Source of the DNA: Sordariomycetes sp. S80-01Y
Lineage: Eukaryota > Ascomycota > Sordariomycetes
DNA: 64,000 nt
Direction of reading: 5' to 3'
Assembly (NCBI GenBank): GCA_037042185.1
Contig: JAXQJY010000032.1
Location: 1,922,001-1,986,000, forward strand
The notes below the pieces were generated by a model that saw only the letters and a list, made by a program, of their open reading frames with translations, had not been told where the DNA came from and did no database searches. The position numbers and the translations under genes were made by a program. Below are positions 44,509 to 57,229 of this stretch, in pieces. Every line of letters starts with the position of its first letter. Position 1 is the stretch's first letter.

Positions 44509-47500
44509 ATGGCTGCTGAGGCCGACGATGGCGGGGTCCCCGCGAACTCGACCGTCGACCTTCCCATCCGCACCGCGAGCGTTGGCGGCGTGCCTCCTCC
44601 CGGTCAATCTCTGACGGGAAAGCAAGAGCACTACCTCAAGCGCGAGCTGGTGTCAGAGCAGGTCAGATGGGAGATCAGCGAGCTCAACTCGCCAACCGCG
44701 CTGCGTCGCTTTGGCGCGCCTTTCAAGTCCGACCATGGCGAGGTTCCGCCCCACGAGTCCGAGTTGCCGATCCTGAGATATATCTTTGTGCACCATGTCA
44801 GGGATTTCCCGTTCCTGGACAAGGCGAGGGAGAAGGAGTTTTGGCAGGACAAGCTTCAAGTGGTACGTTTGGGTGCGGCTCCGCGGCTGGTGATGTCACT
44901 GACGTGTGCCGGGACAGTTTTTAGAGTCTTTTGCTGGGAAGCAGATCTCGGGCTCCGATGATCGCCTTGAGGAGACGAAGCGGCGGAAGCTTGCGATCAA
45001 GGCTAGGAAGCTAGTCGAGCTGATGATGGTGTCCGGTATTGGAACGGCTTCCGGTTTCGAAGAGCGCGTTCGCTTCAGCGAGATAGAGATAGTCGACGCC
45101 AACGCTATCGACACCGGAGTCCTTCACAACATGCCCGAAGGTAATTACATCAACGGCTGGGACGTCAACATCGCAGGTGTGCGGGTAACGTCAACTAAGG
45201 GAAAGCTGCGAACCCACAAGCATGCCGAATTCCTGCTGCGCATCAAGAAGAGAGGCGAGCTGGAGCATTTCGTGGCCCGAAGATACGGTGATTTCAGCAG
45301 ACTTCACCGTCGTCTACGTTTGGAGCTGCCAGGACGCGCGCTTCCAACTTTGCCGAAGAAGAACAAGTCGGACTCTACCGCGAGCGGACTTCTTGGATCT
45401 TGGGGATCTGGCGGCGCCGATGACTCGGATGCTGAGTCCGTGGATTCAGGTGAGACTGGTCGCACCGGTCGCTCAGCGCGGAAGGGCGTCTCCTCGTTGC
45501 TCTCGCCTGAGAATGGTGGTATGTACGACGCAGCTTATACGCGTATTTCACTAACGTGCATCAGGACGCCGTAGGGCTGGGTCTACCTCTGGCTCGATGC
45601 GATCAGGTCTTTCAAAGTCCCTCGCCTCCCCTAGAACGTCGGCCGACGGGCGTCTCACGCCTGCTCCTCCTAAGGAGTCCGAGGCAAGTCGCTCGAATCC
45701 TGCTGAGACCACTCGTGCTAACAGGGTGTAGAATGTGATCCTCTGGAGAGAATCTCAGAGAGTTTCTCTTCGTGCTTTTATCAGATCGTTGCTGCACAAC
45801 CCACAGATTGCTAACACCAAGGCGGTGCAAGAGTTCCTTGGTGGTGAGCAGGTTGTCCCAACCGATGATGATATTGACGACATCCTGCGAAGAAAGGAGG
45901 TCGATGAGATGCGTATGGAAGAACAGAAGAAGTTCTATGAGATCGCTCGGAAACGGGCTGCCGATCTTGACGAGTACATGGAGCAGTAAGTGCCGCCAAC
46001 CCATTGCTGTCCGGTGTATGCTGACGATACAGGTTCCGTCGCGACATCGTCGAGCGTAACGGACTGACCAAATTGTTCGCCGAGATCAAGGAAAAGGATA
46101 CCATTCCCGATCTCAGCATACAGTATCGCAAGTTCGCCGAGTGGTTGCGGATCGAAATTGCCGCCGTCATCTACCACATATTCCTTGCGGAGGATAACTC
46201 GCCAGAGTTGTTTGCTCAAGCCAAGCGTATCCACTCCCTCATCCCCTATACAGTGATGAAGAACGTCATTCGGATTGCTAATCCAGCCGCCGTAATGTCC
46301 GGCATTCTGGATATCTTCCTTGCCCAGCCATTTGGCTCGCGGTCACTGATGCAGCGCATCTTCTCCCTTACTTTGAACGACGGCATACGCAGCTTTCAAA
46401 AGTCGATTGACGCTCTGGACGCCAAGGTCGGCGACCCGGTCTTCACCGAGAAGCTACAAAAGTACACCAGGGCGGAAGAGCACGTCAAGGTGGCCATCAG
46501 GCAAGAGGCTGAAGATGAGGGCATTGATCTCGTCGTGGCCATCTTGCGTTCGGAGTTACTTGAGCCCGAATTGACTGGCGAGCAGATCCAACGTCTATTC
46601 AACGCTTACGTTGCATTCAACAATGCGGTTGATAACATCGACGAGGAGCTCCGACAAGGTGCTCAAATGTTCTCCTACTTGAAGCAATTGCTCAAGCTCT
46701 GCACTCGGCAACGGGACAAGGAGATGATGCTGCAGCTGATTGAAGAGCCCACCACATTGCAGCTGTTCCGCGATCTGTTTACCATCTTCTATGAGCCGCT
46801 AGTAAGAGTTTACAAATCGGCCAATGTATATAACAGCATCACCGATTTTGCTGTATTCATCGACGATATGATCAAGGTACGCTATGTTCCAAACCCAGAT
46901 GCCCGGCCACTTAGCTGACCAACTTCAGGTTGTGGACCAATGTCGTGAACAGGATGCTTCTGCAGATCCGAACCAGACGGTGCAGGCGTTTATTGACTTG
47001 TGTGCCCGCCATGAGCACAACTTCTACAAGTTTGTCCACGAGGTCCACGTGCACGACAACGGTCTGTTCACGCAGCTCATGGGATGGATAGAAGGCATCC
47101 TTGAGTTCCTGCGTCACGGACCCAAGAACGGCACGCTCAACATCAACGCATTGTTCGAGGGTGGCGCCAATACCGGTTTGAACAAGGAGAAGGCGATCGA
47201 GGAGATCAACTCCCTCATCGCATGGCAAGAGGCCAGGAAGAGGTGGCACAACGACAAGACTAGGCAGAAGATGGCCGCCGAGGGCCAGGTTGGCAGCGGC
47301 ATGATGCCCGCTGGTTTCACGTCAAGTGATTTCGGCTTGGACGGGGAAGACCTCGAAGACATGAACTACGACGACGGTTCAGATGAGGAGCTCGAGGCCG
47401 AGCAGGAGGACGAGATGGACCCCATCGAAGCAGAGCGCCGGAGAAGGGCGAAGCGGCAGGACAGGTTACGTCGCACCGCTGGCGAGCCTGTGAAGCCGCC

Positions 47501-47567
47501 GGTGGAGGAGGTACACAAGCTGAAAGACAACTTCCTAGTGATGCTTCGACAGGTGTTGGCGGACTAG
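44509..47567 (+). CDS. PX-domain lipid-binding protein, Ypr097w/Lec1 type
   Basis: Predicted 936 aa. Six exons: 44509-44862, 44918-45518, 45565-45683, 45732-45985, 46033-46876 and 46929-47567. A conserved N-terminal PX-associated region starts near LTGKQEHYLKRELVSEQV. A PX domain follows (about residues 215-300: HKHAEFLLRIKK, then RRYGDFSRLHRRLRLELPG), with an Arg-Tyr pair expected to bind phosphoinositides. After a Ser-rich linker comes the large C-terminal helical domain typical of yeast Ypr097w (DUF3818), and an acidic tail. Such proteins act at organelle membranes in lipid distribution. The third intron (45684-45731) uses a GC-AG pair; without it an in-frame TAG would cut the protein. Other introns are GT-AG. 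Confidence 0.9.
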
Positions 47568-48185
47568 ATGGTGGTGGCGGTTTGCGGGCACTGCGGCCCG
47601 CAAACCATAGGGAATGGGTATGACAAATGTTGGTTCTGGAAATGTTAGAGTCTCTGTACTGGACTTGAAGTACAAAGCACGGTTGTGGGCGGAGAAAGGA
47701 CGTTACATATCTGCATAGCACTGCCTTCAATTTCCTGAACGAACCGACCTACCCATCGCTGGGTTCCATGAGCTTTGCACTAGAGGGATGTTCGTGGTAG
47801 GGTCCAGTTTATGACGACACATTTTGAAACCCCGACCTTCATCAACCTATCCAATGTTCAGAATATTGTGCGGCTTTGTTATATCGACCAGCTTCCGATT
47901 TATCTTTGTTGAAAAGAACACTAACCCGCGATTCCTCCCCTCGGACATCCGGGTTCGAGGTGCAGGGTAGGCAAGCCACAGGTGCTTATTTCGCGCCCCC
48001 GCTGATTGGTCGATTCGGCACAGCCGTTAGCCGAAGGTCCGCTCGGAGAGTCAAGGAATCACTCGCAACGGGGGCCGAGTCTTGAAATCATCGATTGGCC
48101 ACCACCTCCAACGCTACAAAACCGTCGCCAACGCCCTTTCGATCCCGCGAATGCAGCTTGCGGACGACACAATACACAGCTGACG
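47568..48185. other. intergenic, SDH1 promoter side
   Basis: A 618-bp gap between two plus-strand genes. No separate gene seen. The last part should be the SDH1 promoter and leader. Confidence 0.5.
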
Positions 48186-50436
48186 ATGGCTTCTTCCATG
48201 GCTATGAGGCGACTGGCCTCTGGTTCATCTGTAAGTTCAGCTGCCAGCAGCTCCCGAGGGCATCCCTTGCGACACGTGAGGCCGCGACGCAGCAGACTGA
48301 CCGAGGCAGTTTTCGAGATGGGCCGGAAAGCAGAACAGAGCCTTCTCGACTACGCGGGCTGTCTGTAAGTACTTGATCAATAGATGGGAGGTGGAAGCGG
48401 GCGCTGACGAGTTCTACAGCGCGCGTCATCCAGGGCAATGGCCCTCTGCGGGCGAAGGAGGCGTCTCCGTTTGTTAGCAACAAGTACCCCGTCATTGTAC
48501 GTCCCTTCACAGCCCGACCAATCTAGACAAGTCGCTGATCAGATGGTCCAGGATCACGAATATGATGCCCTCGTCGTCGGTGCCGGTGGTGCTGGTCTGC
48601 GTGCCGCCTTCGGCCTTGCCGAGGCTGGCTTCAACACTGCCTGTATCTCAAAGCTCTTCCCTACGCGATCCCACACCGTCGCCGCGCAGGGTGGTATCAA
48701 CGCCGCCCTCGGAAACATGCACGAGGACGACTGGAGGTGGCACATGTACGACACCGTGAAGGGTTCGGATTGGCTGGGCGACCAGGATGCTATTCACTAC
48801 ATGACCCGTGAGGCCCCTGCGTCGATTGTCGAGCTTGAGAACTACGGATGCCCCTTCTCGCGAACGGATGATGGCAAGATGTGAGTGGAATGAGAGGACA
48901 CAATAGCAATCGGATGCTAACGTTGGAACAGTTACCAGCGCGCGTTTGGTGGTCAGTCGCAAAAGTATGGCAAGGGTGGCCAGGCCTACCGCTGCTGCGC
49001 TGCCGCCGACCGAACCGGACACGCCCTTCTTCACACTCTCTACGGACAGTCTCTCCGCCACAACACCAACTACTTCATCGAGTACTTCGCCCTCGACCTG
49101 ATCATGCAGGATGGCGAGTGCCGCGGAGTTCTCGCCTACAACCAGGAGGACGGCACTCTTCATCGCTTCCTCGCCAACCACACTGTCCTTGCCACCGGTG
49201 GTTACGGACGCGCTTACTTCTCTTGCACGTCGGCGCACACTTGCACTGGTGACGGTATGGCCATGGTTGCCCGTGCTGGTCTCCCTAACCAGGATCTGGA
49301 GTTCGTTCAGTTCCACCCAACTGGTATCTACGGCGCTGGCTGCCTGATCACCGAGGGATCTCGTGGTGAGGGTGGCTACCTCCTGAACTCGGAGGGTGAG
49401 CGTTTCATGGAACGCTACGCGCCCACCGCCAAGGACCTGGCTTCTCGCGATGTCGTCTCCAGATCGATGACGATGGAGATCCGTGAGGGCCGGGGTGTTG
49501 GTGCTGAGAAGGACCACATCTACCTGCAGCTGAGCCACTTGCCTGCCGAGGTCCTGGCTGAGCGTCTTCCTGGTATTTCCGAGACCGCTGGTATTTTCGC
49601 TGGTGTCGACGTTCGCAAGCAGCCTATTCCCGTCCTGCCCACCGTTCACTACAACATGGGTGGTATCCCCACCCGCTACACCGGTGAGGTTCTCACTGTC
49701 GATGAGGCTGGCAATGACAAGGTTGTCCCTGGTCTGTTTGCTTGCGGTGAGGCTGCCTGTGTCTCCGTTCACGGAGCCAACCGCCTCGGTGCCAACTCCC
49801 TGCTCGATCTCGTCGTCTTCGGCCGTGCCGTCTCGCACACCATCCGCGACAACTTCAACCCTGGCGACAAGCTGAAGCCTGTCCCCGCTGATGCCGGTGC
49901 CGAGCACATCGAGGTTCTCGACAAGGTCCGCACGTCCGAGGGTCCCAGGAGCACCGCCGACGTCCGCCTGTCGATGCAAAAGGCTATGCAGACCGACGTC
50001 TCCGTCTTCCGTACCCAGGAGTCCCTGGATGAGGGTGTCCGCAAGATGAAGGAGATTGATGCTATGTTCCCCGAGGTTGGTATCAAGGACCGCAGCATGA
50101 TCTGGAACTCGGATCTTGTTGAGACTCTCGAGTTGAGGAACTTGTTGACCTGCGCGTAAGTTTTTCATTCCCCTCACTTCTCACAACTGCGGAGTGCGAT
50201 ACTGACATCTAAACAGCACGCAAACCGCCCAAGCAGCCGCCAACCGCAAGGAATCCCGTGGTGCCCACGCCCGCGAGGACTACCCCGACCGTGACGACGA
50301 GACCTGGATGAAGCACACCCTCACCTTCCAGAAGGACCCCCACGGCAAGGTCGACCTCGGCTACCGCAATGTCATTGCCAACACCCTCGACGAAGCCGAG
50401 TGCAAGCCCGTGCCGCCCTTCAAGCGTGTATACTAA
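48186..50436 (+). CDS. SDH1: Succinate dehydrogenase flavoprotein subunit, mitochondrial
   Basis: Predicted 649 aa, the FAD-bearing catalytic subunit of complex II (succinate to fumarate, electrons to Sdh2). Six exons: 48186-48230, 48310-48364, 48420-48496, 48552-48880, 48932-50155 and 50217-50436. The first three small exons encode the presequence, with a cleavage-like RAFSTTRAV stretch. The mature protein starts with [19 protein letters not shown] (FAD Rossmann loop). It then shows SHTVAAQGG, with the histidine that binds FAD covalently, the substrate-site [18 protein letters not shown], and [18 protein letters not shown]. The C-terminal KRVY ending is typical of fungi. Strong codon bias fits high expression, and produces a long meaningless open frame on the opposite strand. 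Confidence 0.97.
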
Positions 50437-51178
50437 TCTCGTCGCTCGCTCGCGCGCCCCAAGACAACTTTTTATAGAGAGTTCTTTGATTTGAAAAAGA
50501 GAGGCTTCATGTTTTTTTTTGAGGGAGGACAGATACTCGGCTTCGTCTCCTTTGTGGGCTGGTTGCATGCGGTGGTGTTGCGCACTTTATATCCTAGGAA
50601 CCGGGGGAGGTCTGACTGGGACCATGTATGTATTGGCTGTGAGGCTAATGTAGGAAGAAGTGAAACGACTTTCAAGTACACTTGATCCGCATATTTCACG
50701 TGAAGCTTGGTGGAACCAGCGTTTACGGTTGAAGATACCACTTGAGCGATGATGAAATGTAAACGGAATCTACGGGCTAACACCATCGCCATAATGTGTG
50801 ACAGACGCAAGCCATGATTGATGTCAATCCAACGCTATCTCTAGAACTGATGCGGATATAAGAATGAATCGACGCAAGATATACATTAAAAGAAAAAAGC
50901 CCGACTAAGCATCATAGATTTGCCGCTCAGCTGCGGGAACCCATGAAATGCCCAAGAAGGACGCAGCCTCGAGAAGTTTCAAACAAAACACGCCTGCCGG
51001 AGATCCAAGGAGCAACACCGTTCATGGGAGGCGTGTGCCATCCGCTCAGTCATATCCAGAGAGAAGAAGAAGAAGAGGAAGGAGAAGAAAAGAAAGGTCT
51101 CCGAGACCAGAACCATGCAAGTTCCTCTGTAGATTGTTTCGTAGATTGTTTCGTAGATTGTCGTGGTCGTAAACTTCG
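50437..51178. other. convergent intergenic, no supported gene
   Basis: 3' flanks of SDH1 and of the C2H2 factor. At about 51128-51165 an 11-12-bp unit (GTAGATTGTTTC) is repeated two to three times. No gene seen. Confidence 0.5.
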
Positions 51179-54100
51179 TTAAAATCCTGACATGTGTCTG
51201 TCGTCCCAATTGTTATCCGCCCCCTGGTGAGGGGAGCGAACGTACGGGGAGTTCGACTGGCCGCTGAAAGGGCTGTGGCTTGTTGAGGAGGGGTCCATCA
51301 TATTGTTATTCATGCCGTAGCCCATCTGCGTGTTCATCTGCCCGTTGTTTTGGAGACCCAGGCCGTCGGGGAGGTTGGGGAACGGCTCTAGTCCATTGTC
51401 GATGCTGTTGTGATTGCTGCTGGGCACCGACATGTATTGGCCGTTCTGGTATGGGCCAGAAGAGACGGGCATGTCGTTCATCTGATCGAAGCCCTGATGC
51501 ATGGCCGTGTCGATGCCCAACGGGGTCGTTTGTACAGGTTGGACCATGTTGTCAAACTGACCAGGGTAGTAATTTTGTTGTTGTTGCTGCCCATACTGCT
51601 GGTTGGCAGGCATGACTGGGTACATGTAGCTGTTGGTATCCTGATACCCATGGTTCTGTGCGCTGATGTGCACGTTGGGGTCCGAATAAGGGGCAGCAAA
51701 GCCACCGGTGGCGTTCATAGGCATATTGAACGCCGTTCTAGGTGGAGGGTCCTGGACGGGGCTGATGATAGTGTCCGCAGAGATCTCCCTAGCCTTGGCG
51801 GCGACGAGTCGTAGCACTGGTAGCGAGATCTGCTCCATGTGCTTGGCCAAGTGAACAGTCAATTTCTTCCAGGAAGGGAAAGCCCTGCCACAGAAGCGGC
51901 AGGGCTCATCGGAAGGCCGAGCACTGGTCAAGACGTGACACTCCTCGACCTTCTTCCAAGTAGGGTCCACGCCTCCAGACTTCTTCATGGCAGCTTTGGT
52001 CTTAACCTTCGGCTCAGCGAACTTGTGCTCGCGAACCAGGTGCTGAAGGAAGTTGTCTCGGCGATAGCAAGTGTGTCGGCATTCTTCGACATCACAGGTC
52101 CACCATTCTAAATGGCGATGGCCCTCATTCTCGTGGCGCACCCAATCCGCTTTGCGTTTGAAAGACTTGGCGTCTCTACATCGATCCCATGTACATGTGA
52201 ATGGTTGAACATCCTCGTGAACATGTTTAGTCCAGTCGGATGGCTTGGTGAACTTCTTGCGAGCGTAGCAGAGTTGGCATTCGAACTCCGCGGGAAGAGA
52301 CTGGGTCGGTGGCATAGGGATATCGACCGGAAAGCTGTCCTGATTGATGGCACCGTCTGTTGGGGTGTTATCATCTTCGTCGTCAGGAAAATGGCTGGCG
52401 AGGGGATCAAGACCGCGAGCATCCCCTTTCTGGTCTAGGACGTTGGCTTGCCCGCCCATCGCGATACAGAGAGAGCCGCAGGGGCAGTTTGCCCCGAGAC
52501 CAAGATGCTTCACTTTGAGACCGAGAAGCGTCTTGTACCTCACGATCTGTTGATGCGCAATGCGATCTACCAGATAGTTGCTCATGCCATCCATACGCGG
52601 GTTCAGCATCAGAACATGAGAGTGGAAGCCTGCGAGATTTGGTGTGATCTGATCGATTTGATTGGCCTCAGTCCTCATCTCGCTGTCATCCTGAAGATCT
52701 TCCTCGTCGTCATCGTCGTCTTCCACATCGGCTTGCATCGATGGTCGACCGACTGGCGCCACGGGAGGGCCACCTGACGCCTTCCACATCCCCATGAGGT
52801 TCGGATGGGAAGAGTCGGCACCGGCACTGTCGGGGCTGACTGTGGGCTTTGGTACCTCAGACTTGCTGCGTGCGCGGCCTCCACCTCGGGTCAACGTGTT
52901 TTCGACTTTGAGGTTCTGCATGAAAGTTCGCGGCGATCTGACGGAGCTAGCACCAACAGAGCCCTGGCGAGCGTGGCGTGTGCTTCCAACAGCAGCAGCA
53001 CCAGTGCCCATCGATAGGAAAGCAGTGTTGATGCTTGGGGTCTTGTTTTTGCCCCAGCTTGAAGTACGGTCCGGAGGTGCGAGATGCGGCGAGCCAGCGC
53101 TATCGTGTTTCTGTAGAGGCGGCCCTTCGTCTTGGTGGCCGTCATCACTGGCATTGCTCACATTGTCGGCGGCATTGCTGCTGCGGCGCTTCCGCATTGA
53201 GGAGATACTTGGGCTGCGGGCAATGCGTCCGCGGACCTCCCTCAGAAGCCCAGTGACCTTGTTGCCTTTGTTGTTCGACTTGCTGCTGATGGAGAGCTTT
53301 TTGAAGAGGTTTCCACTAAGAATGCCCTCGACGTCGACATCGGCAGTGCTATGAATGCTGCGGCGACGAGTGCCCCATGTCGCCTGGCGTGAGAGGATCG
53401 AGTCATTATCGCGACACATCCGCTCGAAGCGACTGATAGCCTCCTGAGCCGTCGCTGGCTGGTGACGACCGGGCTCAGACTTTAGTATCCGGTGCACAAT
53501 AGGCACGTTGTCGCCCCAGTAGCGGCCACCCGCAATGATCTCGCGATCCACGTCGTTCATCGGCCCACCATTGGGATCGATGTATGTTTGGCCAGGTTGG
53601 TAGCGGTTTTCTGTATTGTCGCCAAGGGGAATGTTGTCGTCACATTCGCTCTTCGTCTTCTCCAGATTGTACAGCTCCTGTGGGGGCTGTTCAGTGGGCG
53701 CCGATAGCTCACTGAGGTTGCTAGATATCCAACTGTCGACAGACTCATTTCGCTCAACTCTCTCCCGGCGGTCAGCCATCTCGTTGATATTCGCGGGCAT
53801 TTCGTCTGCAGTGCGCTGGTTCGGACCTATGCCTCCACGGCCACCCGCTGGATAGCGTTGCCATGAGCCAACGCTGTCCCGGGGTGCTGACGTTGGGTGC
53901 TGATCACCAGACGATATGAGGTCACCAGCCGACTCGATCCCGCTTCGGGTAGTTGCGTGGTTGTCACTGAAGAAGCGCTCCGTAGTGTGACTAGGTCCGC
54001 TTTCATCGTGGTCATAGACCGACACAGTCACCCTCGGGCTCTGGGCCGGCATGTTAGGACGCGCGGGCGCGAGCCCGTCCTCACTTGATCGCGCGCTACT

Positions 54101-54610
54101 GCTTTGACTTGGTGTCAACTGAGACGGGTGTGTGATGATGGGCTGAGGCTGAGGCTTGAAAGGTTTCTGAAGTTCTTGGGGCGAAATGGATGGTGGGAGG
54201 GCCTCAGGGTGAGGTCGCGTGACGGCTTTACGGTGTTCGCTCCGAGGCGATGCAGTGTGTATAGAAGCCTGATCAGGCGTCAAGGGTATATATGAAGGAT
54301 CGAGAGCATTGCGCTGAAAGTCGGGTTTCGGAGCTTGAGTTGTGGATGCGAAAGACAGTTGTTGCCAGCTCGGGTCGTCTTCGAGAAATGACGGCACTCC
54401 TTCGGCTGCAACGCCGAAGAAAGGATCCGAATCTTCAAAGTCGGAGTAGTAGCTGAGCCCAGCAGAGCTGGAAGCGCCAGGAGTCTCGAAATGGTGTGAG
54501 TTTGGTGAGGTCGAGTCTCTGTTGTTGGGGGAGTTGGCGACGGAGAGGTTGTTGCGGGACCGTTGCTCGGAGTCGTGGTCTTGCGGGAAGGCAGTCAAGG
54601 TCGAAGACAT
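51179..54610 (-). CDS. C2H2 zinc-finger transcription factor
   Basis: Predicted 1143 aa, one exon. About 760 disordered Ser/Pro/Gln-rich residues precede a cluster of Cys/His fingers at about residues 763-940: CQLCYARKKF with a paired HVHEDV, CTWDRC...HENEGH, CDVEEC...HLVREH, and CRFCGRAFPSWKKLTVHLAKH. Trp residues between fingers are typical of a fungal C2H2 group. The C-terminal 200 residues are Gln/Asn/Met/Pro-rich, like an activation domain. Upstream of the fingers a conserved-looking stretch (RIAHQQIVRYKTLLGLKVKH) is present. Targets are unknown. A 2.6-kb upstream region without another gene suggests a large promoter or long leader, common for regulators. Confidence 0.88.
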   Translation of the reverse strand: MSSTLTAFPQDHDSEQRSRNNLSVANSPNNRDSTSPNSHHFETPGASSSAGLSYYSDFEDSDPFFGVAAEGVPSFLEDDPSWQQLSFASTTQAPKPDFQRNALDPSYIPLTPDQASIHTASPRSEHRKAVTRPHPEALPPSISPQELQKPFKPQPQPIITHPSQLTPSQSSSARSSEDGLAPARPNMPAQSPRVTVSVYDHDESGPSHTTERFFSDNHATTRSGIESAGDLISSGDQHPTSAPRDSVGSWQRYPAGGRGGIGPNQRTADEMPANINEMADRRERVERNESVDSWISSNLSELSAPTEQPPQELYNLEKTKSECDDNIPLGDNTENRYQPGQTYIDPNGGPMNDVDREIIAGGRYWGDNVPIVHRILKSEPGRHQPATAQEAISRFERMCRDNDSILSRQATWGTRRRSIHSTADVDVEGILSGNLFKKLSISSKSNNKGNKVTGLLREVRGRIARSPSISSMRKRRSSNAADNVSNASDDGHQDEGPPLQKHDSAGSPHLAPPDRTSSWGKNKTPSINTAFLSMGTGAAAVGSTRHARQGSVGASSVRSPRTFMQNLKVENTLTRGGGRARSKSEVPKPTVSPDSAGADSSHPNLMGMWKASGGPPVAPVGRPSMQADVEDDDDDEEDLQDDSEMRTEANQIDQITPNLAGFHSHVLMLNPRMDGMSNYLVDRIAHQQIVRYKTLLGLKVKHLGLGANCPCGSLCIAMGGQANVLDQKGDARGLDPLASHFPDDEDDNTPTDGAINQDSFPVDIPMPPTQSLPAEFECQLCYARKKFTKPSDWTKHVHEDVQPFTCTWDRCRDAKSFKRKADWVRHENEGHRHLEWWTCDVEECRHTCYRRDNFLQHLVREHKFAEPKVKTKAAMKKSGGVDPTWKKVEECHVLTSARPSDEPCRFCGRAFPSWKKLTVHLAKHMEQISLPVLRLVAAKAREISADTIISPVQDPPPRTAFNMPMNATGGFAAPYSDPNVHISAQNHGYQDTNSYMYPVMPANQQYGQQQQQNYYPGQFDNMVQPVQTTPLGIDTAMHQGFDQMNDMPVSSGPYQNGQYMSVPSSNHNSIDNGLEPFPNLPDGLGLQNNGQMNTQMGYGMNNNMMDPSSTSHSPFSGQSNSPYVRSPHQGADNNWDDRHMSGF

Positions 54611-57229
54611 GACGGCGGGACGTTCTTGAAAGACTCACGCGCAGGGCGACCCAGCGCGATGAGCAAGGGTAGATATTCGAACAATATTGGTAGCGAGGGT
54701 TGGTAGAGGGGATTCGGGCGGTGTTAGCTCGAGGGGTAGGCTGAGTCTAGGCTACCTGTAGACCAGCCAGGCTCGGCAGTCACGCCGCGAAAGCGGAAAT
54801 CTCGCGGGAGTGGGTAGATGGTGGCAGTTGATGACTGGTTGAGAAGGAGTTACTGCGCCAGGGTCACGTTCCTGGGCAGATTCGGCGGTGCGCAGCGGAA
54901 GCTCGCTCGGGACGAGGTGGGAGAAATGGCGCTGACGGTGCCTGGGCGATGGAGGGTGACAGCGGAGGGCAGTCTGTGGACGCAGGGCCGGCTGAATATG
55001 GAAAAAGCAGGCAAAGCTCGGTGGGCGCACACGAGAATCGGTGTCTCAGATGCGTCTGGCCAGGTTGATTTAGAGCGGGAGGAGGGTGGAGGAGCAAGGA
55101 GAAGAGAGGAGGATGGTGTGGTTAGGCTGATCAGCACTTGTATGGACGGAGTCGAGAGATGATGTTAGCCCAGCACAAGGGAAAGCGCGTGGGCTGGGGG
55201 TCCTTCCTCAACAGTGGAGGGCTGCCATCACTGCCCCACTCTGTACAGCCCGGCCACCTGCATCCCGCACCTCAGCGCTTAGACTCAGATGTGCTCTTAA
55301 TTCAACATGATGCCCATTCGCCCAGGCATTTCAGGCGACTGTTCCCACGACCAACAGCCGGTGACGGGGTTGATTCAATCAAGTCCTGCCCACTGCCACA
55401 TCGCAGCCCGCACTGACAGCAGTCCCGGCAACAAAGGCCGCCATCCCCGGCCTCGGGTCCGACAGCACCTCCGGCTCAGGCATTTCCAGACTGCAGAGCT
55501 CGCGCGAGACAAACTTGGCAGGTATTTCCCTGGGCTGACGGGCACTCTGGCTGAGAAGAACTTGGTGTCACGTCACAGCACCGGAGGTACAAAGCGATCG
55601 CATCCTTCCCGAGGCATGGTGGTACCGAGTATCGCTGATCGATCTGATTCTGAAATCCGGTCCATCCCAAAATAGCACACCCTGGAGATGCAAGCACGCA
55701 CTAAGGTAGCCGAGACATGGCTCCAACTGCCAGCTTGAGATACGCGATAATGTCATGTTCATACGTCGAACTTGGAGAAGCGAAGCAGTCCCTGGAGCGC
55801 ACCTTTAGACAGCTAATGAACCTCTGCCATTACCTCATCCTCGCGGCACTGCGCAGGCAACAGGGACATGAGATATCTTTCCATCGCCAGTCGGCTGCAG
55901 GGAGTGGGGCGCTGTGCCGTACCGCCGGACGCTTGGTGCGCCTTGCGACAGTGACTGGATCAACTCCGCTCGGCCCTTAGCAGCTCAGATCGGACCAGAT
56001 GTACGGATTCTCCGTAGGAACTTTCAAGGTCGAGCTGGAAGGCCAGGGGTTGAGAGAGCCTGTGACCTGTGACCTGCGGGCAATGACCTCAAAGCCACAA
56101 GGCACTTCCTGGGCGGATTGCGCCGCACCTCATGTTCACGCGAGAGACCCTCCGCCCCGCTGGTGGGCGTTGAACCTCCCCACTTTCAGCCACTCACGCT
56201 TCAAGCCACCATCGCAAGGCACTTTTGCCGTCTCCCCGTCTTCCAGCTTCAGCGCCTTCAAGTTCACCGTGAGGCCAGGGCGACTCGGAGCTGGAGAGTT
56301 CGCCATGGTTCGCCTTCTGCCTTTGCCTTGCATGCACCGTCATGTACGGACAAGTCATCCTCCAGCTCTAAGATCCCGGACGATAGAGGCTCCATCGCGA
56401 TCTGGTCTGCCGGGGTGCGCCGTGATTCGCGCTCAAGCCACCCTCCATCTCGGCGACCAGCCATTGAAGAAGCATTGCCGAGACCAACTGAGCGCTGCGA
56501 AGCGAGGCCTGGCTTGGGGACAAGGTCAGAGCTCAGCTGTGTGTCGCTCGTCGTCCGTGACGACACCTCGCCGTGTCTGCTTGGAGCATTAGCCTAACTG
56601 TCGACGGACTTCCATCTGCAATGTGACTCGAGGCCACTGCTAGTCTAGTATTGGTACCCGTAGGGCTGAAGGGGGGGCTCTGCAGTCCACCACCACGACT
56701 CAGCCCCTTGGTGCGCGGGATGAAACCATGCGGACATCGCCATCGCGAGCACTGCCTCGCCGTGCTGCCGGTGACGCTCAACCGCCGCCCCGTCGTCAGG
56801 ACTTGTGGAACCCAATTGAGGTCAATTACTCCACAGCGGAATGAGATCTGTCAAAACCTAGGAGAATGACTCGTAAATATGATGGCCCATGTTCCGCGTG
56901 TCTTGTGCAGCTGGAGGGAGGAGCTCTCCCCACAAACCGGCCCTCGTCAACATCGATAACCCCTCCTTTCGATGGTAGCGAGATGCCCGTTGGCGCTTGT
57001 CAGGCTTGGTAAAGTCGTCATTATTATGACCCTCCAATATACGTGATCCGCCATGGATGTCCGATAAAGGATATGAAATGATATATTCGTAATATGCGGT
57101 GCCCACCTGCAAACAATGATCTTGGCCCTTCACCACGCCTCCGTTCTTGACCCCACGTCGAATACCTCAGGCTCAGGCTCCCCGCAACTCTGAACCCTCA
57201 CCGTAAGGCCAGAAGCCCAGCCAGCCACC
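54611..57229. other. 2.6-kb divergent intergenic region
   Basis: Lies between the starts of the C2H2 factor (minus) and the Dabb gene (plus). Open frames of up to 197 codons (55999-56592) occur, but overlap alternative frames and lack domains, signal peptides or splice support. The likely content is the promoter and long leader of the regulator gene. Confidence 0.45.

Noticed and set aside
45723-45734. In-frame TAG suggesting a broken PX-domain gene
   Set aside because: A canonical GC-AG intron with a CTAAC branch site removes it in phase and joins conserved sequence.
48648-50177. 509-codon open frame antisense to SDH1
   Set aside because: It mirrors the strong codon bias of SDH1 and has no domain. 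Long antisense frames of this kind are common opposite highly biased genes.
55999-56597. 197- and 159-codon overlapping frames upstream of the Dabb gene
   Set aside because: Both are on the same strand in different frames, have no recognisable features, and lie in the probable leader/promoter region of the C2H2 factor.
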